Source of the DNA: Pisolithus tinctorius
Lineage: Eukaryota; Basidiomycota; Agaricomycetes; Boletales; Pisolithaceae
Reading direction: 5' to 3'
Assembly: GCA_024663395.1 (NCBI GenBank)
Contig: JANFAH010000034.1
Location: forward strand, 1-64,000
DNA length: 64,000 nucleotides
A program made the translations under genes and the position numbers. Positions 41,571-51,905 of the stretch are shown in pieces. How positions within the stretch are numbered: position 1 is the stretch's first letter; each line of letters begins with the position of its first letter. The notes beneath the pieces were generated by a model that was not told the DNA's origin, searched no databases, and saw only the letters and a program-made list of their open reading frames with translations.

Positions 41571-42947
41571 ATGGCAACCAAGACTTGCTTCCAACCTCCC
41601 CATGGCTGCTCTGCCACCAATCCCGACTCTGCCTCAGCCAGTGGGGCTCACCGCGAAACAGCACTAGCTGCGTTGGGCACCACTAGGCGCTCTCCAGATC
41701 CCATTAGTCCCTTCAGGGGCTTCTCAGCCCGCACTTCTAATACCCCCACCCCACGTCGTCCCACTGCTCCCATCCCTGAGGGTGACCCTGGCGATGAAGG
41801 GCCGGACGACGATGACAATAATAACCCAGATGATGATGACCCTGGCAATGGGCCCGGTGACGACAATCTGGATGATGATGATCCAGAGGACGAACCAGAC
41901 TTCCCAGATCTGGACACTGAACCCGCAGTGGCGGTCTTCGATAACCTCGCATTGGCCATCAAACTGTTGGCTCATAATGCTCACACTAGCCCTGAGTCCT
42001 CAAGCAGGACCAAGCTGTGTGAGCCTGACACTTTCGATGGCACAGATCCCAAGAAGCTTCACGCATTCTTCATCCAGTGCGAACTTAACTTCCAAGACCG
42101 ACCCCGGGCTTTTAGGACCGACTGTGCCAAGGTCATCTTCACCCAGTCGTACCTCAAAGGCATGGCCTTAGAGTGGTTCAAGCCAGACTTACTTGGGCTC
42201 GACGACCCCGATGACTGGCCTCTCTGGATGGACTCCTGGTGGGAGTTCATCCTGGAGCTACAAACCACCTTTGGCCCCCACAATCCGGTCACTGACGCCG
42301 AGAGCCAGCTTGACCATTTACATATGAAGGATAGTCAGCGCATTAACAAATACGTAGTGGACTTCAATTGGCTTGCTTCACAAGTCCGAGGCTATGGAGA
42401 CAGTGTGCTGCACCATCATTTCTACTCTGGCCTTCCAGACCGAATCAAAGATGAGGTCTGCTGGGTTGGCAAACCCCGGACACTTCACGAGCTCCGCCAC
42501 CTCGCCCGAGAGATAGATGCATGCTATTGGGAGCACAAGGAAGAAGTCCAGTGGGCGAGCAAGCACCAAGGCTCATCTAACTCTAGTAACAATAAGTCTG
42601 GCGGCTCTGGCAACAATAGTCAGCCCAAGACTGGCCAAGACAAATCCAAGACCAGCAACAACAACAACTCCGGATCTTCTCCCAAGCCGGCTTCATCGAA
42701 GCCGGGCAATAGTAATAACAGCAATTCATCCAAGCCTGAGCCTAGCAAACTTGGCAAAGATGGAAAGCTTACCCCCGAGGAATGCAAGCATCGCATAGAC
42801 GGAAACCTCTGCATGTTCTGTGGAGGGTCTGGTCACTTTGCTGACAAATGCCCCAAGAAGACCGGAAAGGCCAAGGCTCGCACTGTGGCTACCACTGAGG
42901 CCACACCAGCCTTGGGCTCAGGTACTGCCCCTGAGACAAAAAAATAG
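41571..42947 (+). CDS. gag: Gag polyprotein of the chromovirus
   Basis: 458 codons without a stop, starting 38 nt after the LTR. Residues 70-115 are a long Asp/Asn/Pro-rich acidic run. The capsid domain follows (about 145-330: EPDTFDGTDPKKLHAFFIQC, YLKGMALEWFKPDLLG, RINKYVVDFNWLASQV, YSGLPDRIKDEV). Then comes a Ser/Asn/Lys-rich linker and a CCHC zinc knuckle CMFCGGSGHFADKC near residue 425, which binds RNA. Gag forms the virus-like particle. It stops at TAG 42945-42947, directly after seven A residues that form a slippery site into pol. Gag appears functional although pol is not. Confidence 0.95.
   Translation: MATKTCFQPPHGCSATNPDSASASGAHRETALAALGTTRRSPDPISPFRGFSARTSNTPTPRRPTAPIPEGDPGDEGPDDDDNNNPDDDDPGNGPGDDNLDDDDPEDEPDFPDLDTEPAVAVFDNLALAIKLLAHNAHTSPESSSRTKLCEPDTFDGTDPKKLHAFFIQCELNFQDRPRAFRTDCAKVIFTQSYLKGMALEWFKPDLLGLDDPDDWPLWMDSWWEFILELQTTFGPHNPVTDAESQLDHLHMKDSQRINKYVVDFNWLASQVRGYGDSVLHHHFYSGLPDRIKDEVCWVGKPRTLHELRHLAREIDACYWEHKEEVQWASKHQGSSNSSNNKSGGSGNNSQPKTGQDKSKTSNNNNSGSSPKPASSKPGNSNNSNSSKPEPSKLGKDGKLTPEECKHRIDGNLCMFCGGSGHFADKCPKKTGKAKARTVATTEATPALGSGTAPETKK
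42938..42944 (+). promoter_or_regulatory. Slippery heptamer for -1 frameshifting, gag to pol
   Basis: Seven A residues read as A-AAA-AAA precede the gag TAG. Shifting back one base gives AAA AAA ATA GGT AGC, which opens into the pol frame with no stop before the protease. This is a classic -1 slippery sequence. A stimulatory RNA structure downstream (CTCCCAGG...CTGGGAG, 42954-42984, can pair as a stem) supports it. Confidence 0.85.
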
Positions 42948-45900
42948 GTAGCAGCTCCCAGGACTCTGCACAATCTGGGAGCTGCATTGACTCCAGTTGT
43001 GCAAACTTGGAGGCTCATCTCAATGCATCCACTCTTTCCAGTCTGAATTCTTTAACCCCCTATGTCACATTAGAAAACCCAGATTTACCTTGGCTTCGTA
43101 CTTTAGTGGACTCCAGTTCCACTCACTGTTTTATAGATAATCATTTTGCTAATCAACAATCTTTTACCCTGTACTTGGTCTCCCCAATCCGACTCCAGCT
43201 CTTCGATGGAATGTCCACCTTCACTATAACCCAAGCAGTAGATGTCGACATCCGCTTCACGTCTGGCGATGTCACACCGGTAACCCTGTATCTAGCCCCA
43301 TTGGATTCCGAGTGTAAGATAGTTCTCAGACATGACTGGCTCACCTGCTACAATCCGTTGATTGATTGGGTACTGAGCAGTCTAACATTCTGGACTCCTG
43401 CACAAGGAATGCCAACCCTGTCGACACCCCCTGTAAGCCCAGTCTCCACTGGCCTTCCTGACTCCAGTCCTAGTGACCAACCCGGCCTTGCACCATCTGT
43501 ACTGGTCTCTGACTCCCTGGCTTGCACCCCTCTGAAGGCCCCTCTTGTTTCTCTAATCAATGCAGCCGCTTTTGTGCACACCTGCAAACTAGAAGGGTCT
43601 GTCCAGTTCCAACTTCAGCTCCACCCCTCAGATTCAGCTCAAGCCTGATCAGCCTCGGCTTCCCCTCCTCCAGCCTTACCCAATGTCCCGGAAGAGTACC
43701 ACAACTTCGCTGATGTATTCAGCAAGGCCAAAGCCTCGGCACTCCCACCACACCGGGAGTACGACCTGAAGATAGAGCTCGAAGAAGGAACAACCCCGCC
43801 CCTTGGCACAATCTACTCGCTTTCCCTGGTCGAGCTGCAGGCTCTCTGGACCTTCATCGACAAAAACCTTACTACCAGATTCATTCGGCCTACTTCCTCC
43901 CCTTATGCTGCACTGGTCCTCTTTGTCAAAAAGAAGGACGGCTCCCTCTGGCTTTGTGTAGATTTCCGCAGCCTGAACAAAATCACTAAGAAGGACTGAT
44001 ACCCACTTCCGCTCATCTCTGACCTCTTGGATTCACCAAGCCAAGCCAAGATCTATACTAAAATTGATCTTTGGCATGCCTACCATCTCGTCTGGATTGC
44101 CCCGGGCAATGAATGGAAGACCGCATTCCAGACTCAGTATGGATCCTACGAGTGGTTAGTGATGCCTTTCAGCCTCACCAATGCCCCAGCCACCTTCCAA
44201 CACTTCATCAACACTATCTTCGCAGATATGTTGGATGTCTGCATAGTTGTCTACTTAGATGACATCCTAATCTACTCTGGAGATAAGGAGTCTCACAAGC
44301 AGCATGTCCGAGAGGTACTCTGCTGGCTTCAGCTTCACGGCCTTTATGCAAAGCCAGAGAAATGTGAGTTTCACTCGGACTTGGTCGAGTACCTCAGATT
44401 CCACCTTTCCCCTGCCAGCCTCATGATGTCGAAGGAAAAGGTCCAGACCATCTGCGACTGGCCTGAGCCTCGCAAGGTCAAGGACATTCAATCCTTCCTC
44501 GGCTTCGCCAATTTTTACCACCGTTTTATCTTTAATTACTCGGACATTGTTGTACTGCTGACTCGGCTTACCCGCAAGGGTGCTCCTTGGAACTTCTCCG
44601 AAGAGTGTCGCCGGTCATTTAATAACCTCAAGGCTGCCTTCACCACTGCGCCAGTCCTAACTCATTTCATCCCCGGGGTCCCCATCACCGTTGAGACCAA
44701 TGCATTGGACTATGCCATCGCCAGCATTCTGTCTATTACCTGTGGCAATGGCCAGATTCATCCAGTCACCTTCTACTCCCGAACCCTAACTGCCCCAGAG
44801 TTGAATTACAATACCCACGATAAGGAATTGCTTGCTGTTTTCGAAGCATTCCGAACCTGGCACCACTACCTTGAGGGCTTGGCCTCACCAGTCAATGTTG
44901 TTACCGATCACAAGAACCTTGAGTACTTTTCTACCTCTAAAGTACTCACCCACTGCCAAGCTCGCTGGTCAGAATTCCTGTCTCAGTTCAACATGATCAT
45001 CAGATTCAGGCCTGGTAAGCTCGGGGCTAAGCCTGATGCCCTAACTAGATGATGGGACATCTACCCCAAGGAGGGGGATAGCGGCTATGCCCAAGTGAAC
45101 CTGCAAAATCTGAGACTGGTCTTCACCCAAGAACAACTAGCAGTCTCCCTTCGTGCCACATACCTCGAGAACCCGGTCTTATGAGCAGTCGCACTGATGG
45201 ATGTAGAGAAACTTCATAATGACATCCTGACCGCACTGCCGGATGACCTGGTCTCACAAATCCACCTGTCCAACATGTCTGATCCCCAGTGGTCAGTAGA
45301 TGACACCGGTTTCCTTTGTCTTGATGGAAGGATCTACATGCCGGACTCAAATGATCTCCATCTTAGGGTCTTGTGGCTTAAGCATGACCATCCCCTGTCC
45401 AGCCACTTCAGCCAAAACCAAACCCTAGAACTCATTCGGCGTGAATATACCTGGCCTGGCCTCAGGACATTCATCAAAGACTATGTCCAGTCTTGCACAG
45501 CCTGCACTCGGGCTAAGGTTCCCTGCCATCGGCCTTACAGTCTCCTCAAGCAACTTCTGGTGCCAGAGAAACCATGGAATTCCATCTCTATGGATTTCAT
45601 TGAGCAACTTCCGGCCTCAACCAGCTTCACGGCCATCCTCATTGTAGTTGACCGGCTTTCCAAGCAGGCCATATTCATCCCCACCCACGACACTATCATG
45701 GCCCCAGAACTCGCCAAATTATTCCTACTCCATGTCTTCTCAAAGCATGGAGTGCTGGCCCATGTAACCTCAGACCAAGGCTCGGAGTTCATGTCTCACT
45801 TCTTCCAGTCACTCAGTAAGGCCTTAGACATGCGCTTACATTTCACCTTGGGCTACCACCCTGAAGGTGATGGCCAGACCAAGCAGACTAACCAGACCCT

Positions 45901-46663
45901 TGAACAATACCTCCGAGTCTACTGTAACTATCAACAGGACAATTGGGCTGACCTATTACCTCTGGCAGAGTTCGCTTATAACAATGCCCCTAGCCCTACT
46001 ACCAGTGTCTCACCTTTCTTTGCTAATAAGGGCTATCATCCCAACATCTTGGTATACCCAGAGCACGATCTTACCTCCACTCAGGCTTGCGATTATGCAG
46101 TCGACCTGGACTCACTGCACCAGTTCTTACACAAGGAAATGACCCTTGCACAACAGTGTTATCAAGGACCGGCCGATGCCAAACGCATGCCAGCTCCGGA
46201 CTTCAAGGTCGGTGACCAAGTATATGTCAAAGCCAAATACTTCTGGTCTACTCGGCCTTCCAAGAAGCTCTTGGAGAAGAATCTTGGACCATACCTGGTC
46301 ATGGCTCAGGCCAGTACCCACTCGTTCACACTGCACCTGCTGGACTCAATGTGTGGAGTACATCCAGTCTTCCACATTTCCCAACTCGAGCCAGCTGTCC
46401 CTAATACCATCCTGAACCGGACTCAACCACCACCCCCACCAGTCGAAGTTGATGGTGACCTGGAGTTTGAGGTAGCAGAAATCCTTGACTCTAAGGTCAA
46501 CCAGCATCACCGGTGTTGGCTTCAGTACTTAGTCCGGTGGACTGGCTACAAGGGGACTGATGAAGAAACTACTTGGGTACTAGCTACAGAGCTAGACAAT
46601 GCCTCTGAACTCATACAAGAGTTTCATTCTCACTACCCTAATAAACCCAGCCCTTTCCAATGA
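42945..46663 (+). pseudogene. pol: Pol polyprotein of the chromovirus, broken by four TGA codons
   Basis: One frame of about 1240 codons. Protease: TLVDSSSTHCFID (Gly of DSG is Ser, AGT at 43115) and IVLRHDWL (usual IVLGHDWL). [26 protein letters not shown] and YLDDILIYS (catalytic Asp pair, about 44255). RNase H about 44690-45000. Integrase: HHCC zinc domain (HPLSSH...CTAC), DFIEQLP, SDQGSEF and then GQTKQTNQTLEQ, where the expected catalytic Glu is Lys (AAG, 45881-45883). Chromodomain about 46459-46640 (VAEILDSK, YLVRWTGYKGTDEETTW). TGA stops at 43646, 43997, 45050 and 45182; the middle two lie where Arg is usual (KKD-R-YPLP, DALT-R-R). No frameshift found. The copy is inactive. Confidence 0.93.
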
Positions 46664-46849
46664 GGACCGGCTTCAACTGGCCTCAGTTTTCTGTCCTGTT
46701 CTCTATCAGTATATGGTTCTTTTTGATCTCTTACCTACCTTGTTTTTCCCTTCGGGTTTCTCTTACTTTACTGTAGAACATTGAACACTGGACACTGGGC
46801 ACATCACATTTGCGGGGAAGAGTAACAGGAGCGTGCTATGCTACGAAAA

Positions 46850-47928
46850 CTACTTGGCCATACTCTCATCTTCTCCCTCGGACTCCTCTTCATACTCGCC
46901 GTGGTCTTTCAACCACTCTGCTTCCTCATGCAACTCATCAGAGTCAAGCTCGGATGAACCCGAGTCTGAAGGGGATACCACCATCCCGACGCTGTATGAT
47001 TTGTCAAGTATCGACTCAGGCACGTCGGCTATATGGCCCAAGTTTTCGACTGCAGTCTCGTGGAGTTCAAAAAGGCTGGCCAAATTGTTGGCAATCAGCC
47101 CTGTGGCCTCAATCAGTCACTCGAGCTTGTTCTCCAAGCCCGAGTACCTGGCTGCGCTGGCCTCTTTCACCCCACTCCTGCTGGCCTCGAGCTCATCGAG
47201 GTCCAAGACTTTGGCCAGCCTCGCACTCGTCCTCAACCGCTTTTGCATACTGGGCCCGGCCTCGGCATTCTCCTTGTTGGCTTTTCGCTTCTTCCCCTTG
47301 TCACTCCTCCCAGCCTTAGAACCGGCCTCAGCATCCTTCCCATCCCCAGGCCACTGGCACTTGCCTTTGGACTGGTTGCACCGTATGCAGGCAACCTGCT
47401 TCTTGTTACCGTCCACGAGGAACTTGCAGATGGTGTTTGCCCGGGTGCAGCAGGTACAACTAAAAACATTGTTAGGAGGGAAAACGCACAAGGTTAAAAA
47501 AGTACTCACCCAGGATCCATCACCACCCTCTTCACCTCACCCCTGGCCTCACTACTCTTCCCAGTCTCGGCCTTGTGTTTTCGCTCAGCCTCCTTTTCCT
47601 CCTCGGCCTTGCGCTTCTCTCCCTCCTCGCATGCCCTTTGCTCCTTGGTTTCCTGCACTATCCTCTCGGCCTCGACCCTCTCCCACTCTGCCCTCTCGGC
47701 TTCGACCTGCTCCCTCGCCACCCTCTCGGCCTCAAGCCACACCTGTTCTTCGTGCTGGGCTTGTTCAGCTGCCTTTTGTCTTTTCCTTTCCTTCGACTTC
47801 GCCTTCATCACTTCTTCCTTGTTGTCAGTGTCATATCTGATGGCGTCATCTGGTACCTGGGTCCAGTCAACGATGACTCGGCTTTTGTTGTTGTTGCCAG
47901 TTGCGCTGATCGGCCTCGAATCGGACAT
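46850..47928 (-). pseudogene. Antisense Zn2Cys6-type/coiled-coil gene inside the chromovirus
   Basis: Two exons on the minus strand, 47928-47510 and 47459-46850, joined across a 50-nt GTGAGT...TTTTTAG intron. The join keeps the frame and gives 342 codons. Residues 1-45 are neutral (MSDSRPISATGNNNKSRVIV). Residues 45-135 form a Glu/Lys/Arg-rich predicted coiled coil. A cysteine cluster follows, CX2CX6CX12CX2CX6C, the spacing of fungal Zn2Cys6 DNA-binding domains. Then a basic NLS-like run (KGKKRKANKE, MQKRLRTSARLA), a second helical segment (LENKLE, NNLASLFELHETAV) and a very acidic C-terminus. One in-frame TGA at 47117-47119 stands where CGA (Arg) is likely. It is not a usual retrotransposon gene. 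It converges on pol. Possible roles are regulator of the LTR promoter or nuclear cofactor. Confidence 0.85.
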
Positions 47929-48051
47929 GATGAATAGGATGTGAGAGAAAGATGCAAAAGGCTTAGCAGGCCACAAGTACCAGTTTTTTCAAACTCAGCT
48001 GACTTTCGGACTCAGCCTACCACTCTCACAGGGGTCTCATGGGTTCGACCC

Positions 48052-48066
48052 CTAAGAGGGGGATAC
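48052..48066 (+). promoter_or_regulatory. Polypurine tract of the chromovirus
   Basis: CTAAGAGGGGGATAC lies against the 3' LTR (TGTCATA). It is identical to the tract of the LARD-like element at 18446-18461. Confidence 0.85.
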
Positions 48067-48563
48067 TGTCATAGCCATGTCTCAACCCCAGCCGGACTCG
48101 GCCTTGCCTGCCCCATATCTCCAGTTGGTCTAGCACGGTGGACACTGCTTTGCAGTGTCTGTCATTCGGTTAAGTTCTGCCCAGCCTTGTCCCCAGTCCA
48201 CTCTGTCCTGGTCTCCATCGTCTTAGTCATATCTTACTAATACCTGTCTTACCAATCATCTTAGCAATCCTTGCGAGACCGGCATTACCAGTCTCCATAC
48301 TATAGTTATTTCTAGTATATAAACTCGTAGATACTCAGCCTGTAGACCTCAGTCTGAAACCAACTAAGTTAACCCTGATAACCCCGCTTCGGCCTCGGAC
48401 TCGGACTGAGACCCACGCAAGGGAATAGTGCTGTACTCTCAGTTGCTAAGTCCAAACAGTCCAACCATCTGAACCCTTGACTTCACTCCTGATCCCGACC
48501 CCTTGGCTTTGCACCCGCTTCGGTCTCTGGTCTGGTCTCAACCTGGACATCCTGTACTTGACA
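48067..48563 (+). repeat. 3' LTR of the chromovirus
   Basis: 497 bp, TGTCATAGCC...TGTACTTGACA, followed by the ATGAG duplication. It has fewer CpG than the 5' LTR at some sites and more at others, as expected from independent decay. The antisense gene starts about 140 bp upstream of it, reading away. Confidence 0.95.
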
Positions 48564-49405
48564 ATGAGCCAAATGACAGCACAGATGGATCACTGACTGC
48601 AGATGCTGCTGACCCTGTAGGCAGCATATCACTGCTGCTCCCATCAAACTTGGGAATTAATCAATGCATTGCTTCTGGACTAGACAGCATCTGGGACATC
48701 AAATTGAAACTGCAGATGGGCCAAGTGAATGATGCACTGCATGGGCTTCAGCTTGCCTTAGTGGATAAGGTGGTAGTCTTCCAAAATGCAGTGTGGCAGG
48801 CAAAAAGCTATGCTATGAAAATGCAGGCATGGGATACAATCCATACCATCAACAGCATGGTTTGCAAGTAAGCTGCAATTTACAAGCAATGCTGAGCAGC
48901 AATGGTATCTCTTGGTGCAACCAAAGAGACCCTTTCAAGGTTCCAGGAAATGCAGAAATTGCACCTCACCATCAGTACAGCAGCCATCAGTCAGAATGTG
49001 CATGACCACCAGGGCAGCCAATTACCATGGTTTTGGTCTATTGACATGCCTAGGGATACAGAATCAATTACATGGATGTCAGAATGTAGGTTGCTCATCT
49101 ATTACCATAGACAGGGAGATTTACTCCTGTGTAAGTTTACCAGATTCATTGGCTTTGAGCCAAAGTGGTACAAGATCACTGGATGGAAGAACAAGAATTG
49201 CTGATGGCTGAATTTGAATGGATGCTCAATTTCTTCACCCATCAAGCCATGCAATGGCAGATTTTTCAGTCCAAATGTGAAGCCATTGGACCTGCCTGCT
49301 ATGCTTCCAGGCAGTTAGCAATATTTGAGCAACTTGCAGAGCACACTCAGTTTAAATGGCAGGAGATGAACTTGATGGAAATACCTAATCTTTATGGATC
49401 TTGAC
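48564..49405 (+). pseudogene. KDZ transposase relic, downstream part
   Basis: Through the duplicated ATGAG the reading frame of the upstream part continues exactly (SDPDE, then PNDSTDGSLTADAADPVGSI). SLLLPSNLGINQCIASGLDS, KLQMGQVNDALHGLQLALVD, AWDTIHTINSMV, LGATKETLSRFQEMQKLHL, STAAISQNVHDHQGSQLPWF and LEGR-type C-terminal text follow. Heavy-chain-like helices and the SLLLPS..G...C motif are typical of the C-terminal region of basidiomycete KDZ transposases. It has stops near 48870 and 49201 and a frame change near 48900. Not functional. Confidence 0.65.
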
Positions 49406-49895
49406 AATTTTGATACATAGCCATATACCAGCATCCTCCATGTAATGTACTTATGCTGCCCATGTGCAAATGTTCAGTTGACATTGGTGTTGCACATATC
49501 CCCATTGGATGTCACCAATCTGTCCTCCCATCACAGGTGGCAAATTGAAAATTGATATTCAGCTGCTAAGAAAAATGCATTCTAAGGATACCACATGACA
49601 AAACCCACATCTTCCAATGGACAATAGAACTAATTGATATAAGATGGTAGGATCCTCGGCAAACACTCCAGCATTGATCCAACAACCACAGTGGTCATAT
49701 CTCCACCCTGTACATCACATTTGATAGTAACTGTTGTATCCACCACATCAGTCCCAACTTGTACTGAATTTCCTACCATCTAATGCTGTTGTGGCTCCTT
49801 GGTGGATGGCTGATTGACATTCAATTCAGTTTGTGGGTGCAGCAGGAGAGCAACTGCAATTGCGAAAGGCATTGCTGGTGTCCAGCTGAATCCTC
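49406..49895. other. CpG-poor spacer, nothing recognised
   Basis: It lies between the KDZ relic and the convergent Zn2Cys6-type relic. A short palindrome-like duplication of AATTGATAT..GATGGTAGG / CCTACCATCTAATG is present (49631-49655, 49766-49785). It may be a KDZ terminal region, but no terminal repeat was established. Confidence 0.35.
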
Positions 49896-51905
49896 TCATT
49901 GTCCTTGCCCTCCATCCCAGTCCACCATTAGGTCCTCATTGCATGGACCCAAATCTAGCGAGTGCTCTTCAATGCCTGCCACCTGCCTTTCTGGCACAAT
50001 GCCCACATCTTCATCAATTGCAAAGTTGCTGACTGATCTGCTGATTGCACCCTTAGCACTCACACCCAAACCTTCCATTCCATCCATTGACTCCTCATCA
50101 GGTGGAGGCAGCACAGTATTGCCACAGTCAAATTTTCAATGGCATTGGGAGGTCCTTTGGCATGGCCAACCACCTGTAAGTGCAAGGCTTCAATTGTGCA
50201 GATTGCACAGTCCAACTTCCTGTTGGTGGATGCCTGTCATGATGAAACACAGGCAAGCTCATTGGCCATGCTTTGCATCCAATCCTTGACCAGCCCAGGC
50301 ATGGCAGCCTGTCAATGGCTGTCAATGGCATTCAGCTGTGTTTTGACTTCCACCATTTGTGCAGAGATGGACTTGCAGAAGAAAAAGAGCTGGTTGAGCT
50401 CATTGCACACATTGACTTCAAATAATGTTGGTGGTTGCAGTTGTGGTGTTGGTGTGGACCAAGGGGTGCAGGTGGATGGGGTGGCATTCTGCTCATGTGC
50501 TATGTTTGATTTATGGGTGAGATATGTCAGAACTACATTATGATTCAGAAAGAACACACTGACCTGGAATCATGCTAGATTGAGGCATTCTTGATGGTCC
50601 AGCAGCTGGCATGGTGGTGTGAGTGGGTTTCAGGCATTGCTGTGGTTGGGCAGGCAAGACTTGTGAGGTGGTCCAAGCAGGCCTTTCTGGTAGATGTATC
50701 ACTGTTGTAGATGTCATGAAATCACATCTTATGCCAGGGCTGAAATGTACCTGGTCTTCCCTGAGGTATCAAGACCACTGGGTGGCTCTTTGGGATGGGG
50801 GTGATGGCTGGTGTTTGGCAAGGTTTCTTCACTGGATGGTCTGGTTTGTCAAGTTGATCATCATTGCTAGTCATGGTGCTGCAAGCCCACTTCTTGCTAT
50901 GTGCACAAGAGCAATTCCATTTGAATTAGGAGGGCATGGGTCAGCTTGTGAGCAGTGAATCTTTTGATGTTTGCATTGTGCACATGCACCCTTTGTCCAC
51001 AGAGTGCAAACAACATTGTGGTGAACACATGTGTTGCAGGGTCCACATTCTGGCATGGATTTTTGGGGAGCCATGATGGCAGGTGCTGTTGAATGAGGTT
51101 GCAGACTTGTTGACATACTGGGCTGGCCTGCATCCAAGGCAACATGCACATCCTCATCCCCATCCAACTTGTCCTCCTCCTCCTCCTCCACCACCTCCTG
51201 CTTGATTAATTTTGGCCTTGGCATTCAGGATTGATGACTGGGCTGGTGGGAGGTAGACATGGCTTGTTCATTCATGATAGATGGTCCAGGAGCATGGTCC
51301 TTGTTGATCCAATCACCCACCATCTCCACATCCTTATCAATGCCTTTACCCTCTCCATCATGGTAGTCGACTGACATCATCTGCTCAACCTTGGCTGCTG
51401 AAGCTTTTTCCTTTCCTTTTTGACTTGCTACCTTCAATGGTTTTGCAGATTTTAGTTTCAGTGTTGGGGGAATTGGAGCCATGGAGGTGCCTGCATGTGT
51501 TGAATGCATGCATTCTTTGATGCTCTGTAACCATAGGTGGCCAGCAAGGTTGGCCTTCTCAGGGTGGGTGATTTGCATCCACTTTGGGAATGGGTTACCC
51601 TTGCATTCATAACCCACCCCCTCTCATGCCATTTGCAAAACCTTTTGGTGGCAATGAGGGTGAGTGGAATCTGTTGAGTGACACAAGCAATCTTGTGCAT
51701 GGAGTCCTTCATCCACCAGACATGCCCTCTGCAAGATTATGCAGTGACTCACCACTACTGTTGTGACTACTCTCACACCTTCCTTCCATGCCACAAATCT
51801 CAGCTTATCCACCAAATCCCTTGAGCCATTTACTTGCCTTTTGATGATTTCCAAGATCAACTTGGCAGCATTTTCAAGTTCAATGTGTGTGTTGTAGGTG
51901 CTCAT
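49896..51905 (-). pseudogene. Zn2Cys6-type gene relic, convergent to the KDZ relic
   Basis: Minus-strand text in pieces: MSTYNTHIELENAAKLILEI with VNGSRDLVDKLRFVAWKEGV (start 51905), then a GTGAGT-type intron candidate; GNPFPKWMQITHPEKANLAG with a Lys-rich run (51600-51350); an acidic segment; and a cysteine cluster at about 51070-50960, CNTCVHHNVVC...CAQCKHQKIHC (CX2CX6CX7CX2CX6C, Zn2Cys6 spacing). Then NVCNELNQLFFFCKSISAQM helices and a C-terminus EEHSLDLGPCNEDLMVDWD ending at 49896. Order (helix, basic, Zn2Cys6, helix, acidic end) resembles the antisense gene of the chromovirus. It is CpG-poor with stops. I infer it was a partner gene of the KDZ element or a captured regulator. Confidence 0.6.

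Larger units (their letters stand above)
41009..48563 (+). mobile_element. Chromodomain Ty3/Gypsy retrotransposon (chromovirus), nearly complete
   Basis: It is 7.55 kb with LTRs at 41009-41532 and 48067-48563 and a perfect 5-bp duplication ATGAG (41004-41008, 48564-48568). Order: LTR, PBS, gag, -1 frameshift site, pol (protease, RT, RNase H, integrase, chromodomain), an antisense two-exon gene, PPT, LTR. The chromodomain after integrase defines chromoviruses, and it directs insertion to particular chromatin in studied relatives. Decay is nearly limited to CpG transitions: gag is open and pol has four TGA codons but no frameshift. It inserted cleanly into a KDZ transposase relic. Confidence 0.96.

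Noticed and set aside
41648..41984. Minus-strand Ser/Gly-rich frames opposite gag
   Set aside because: They mirror the Asp/Pro-rich acidic run of gag and have no start, motif or intron of their own.
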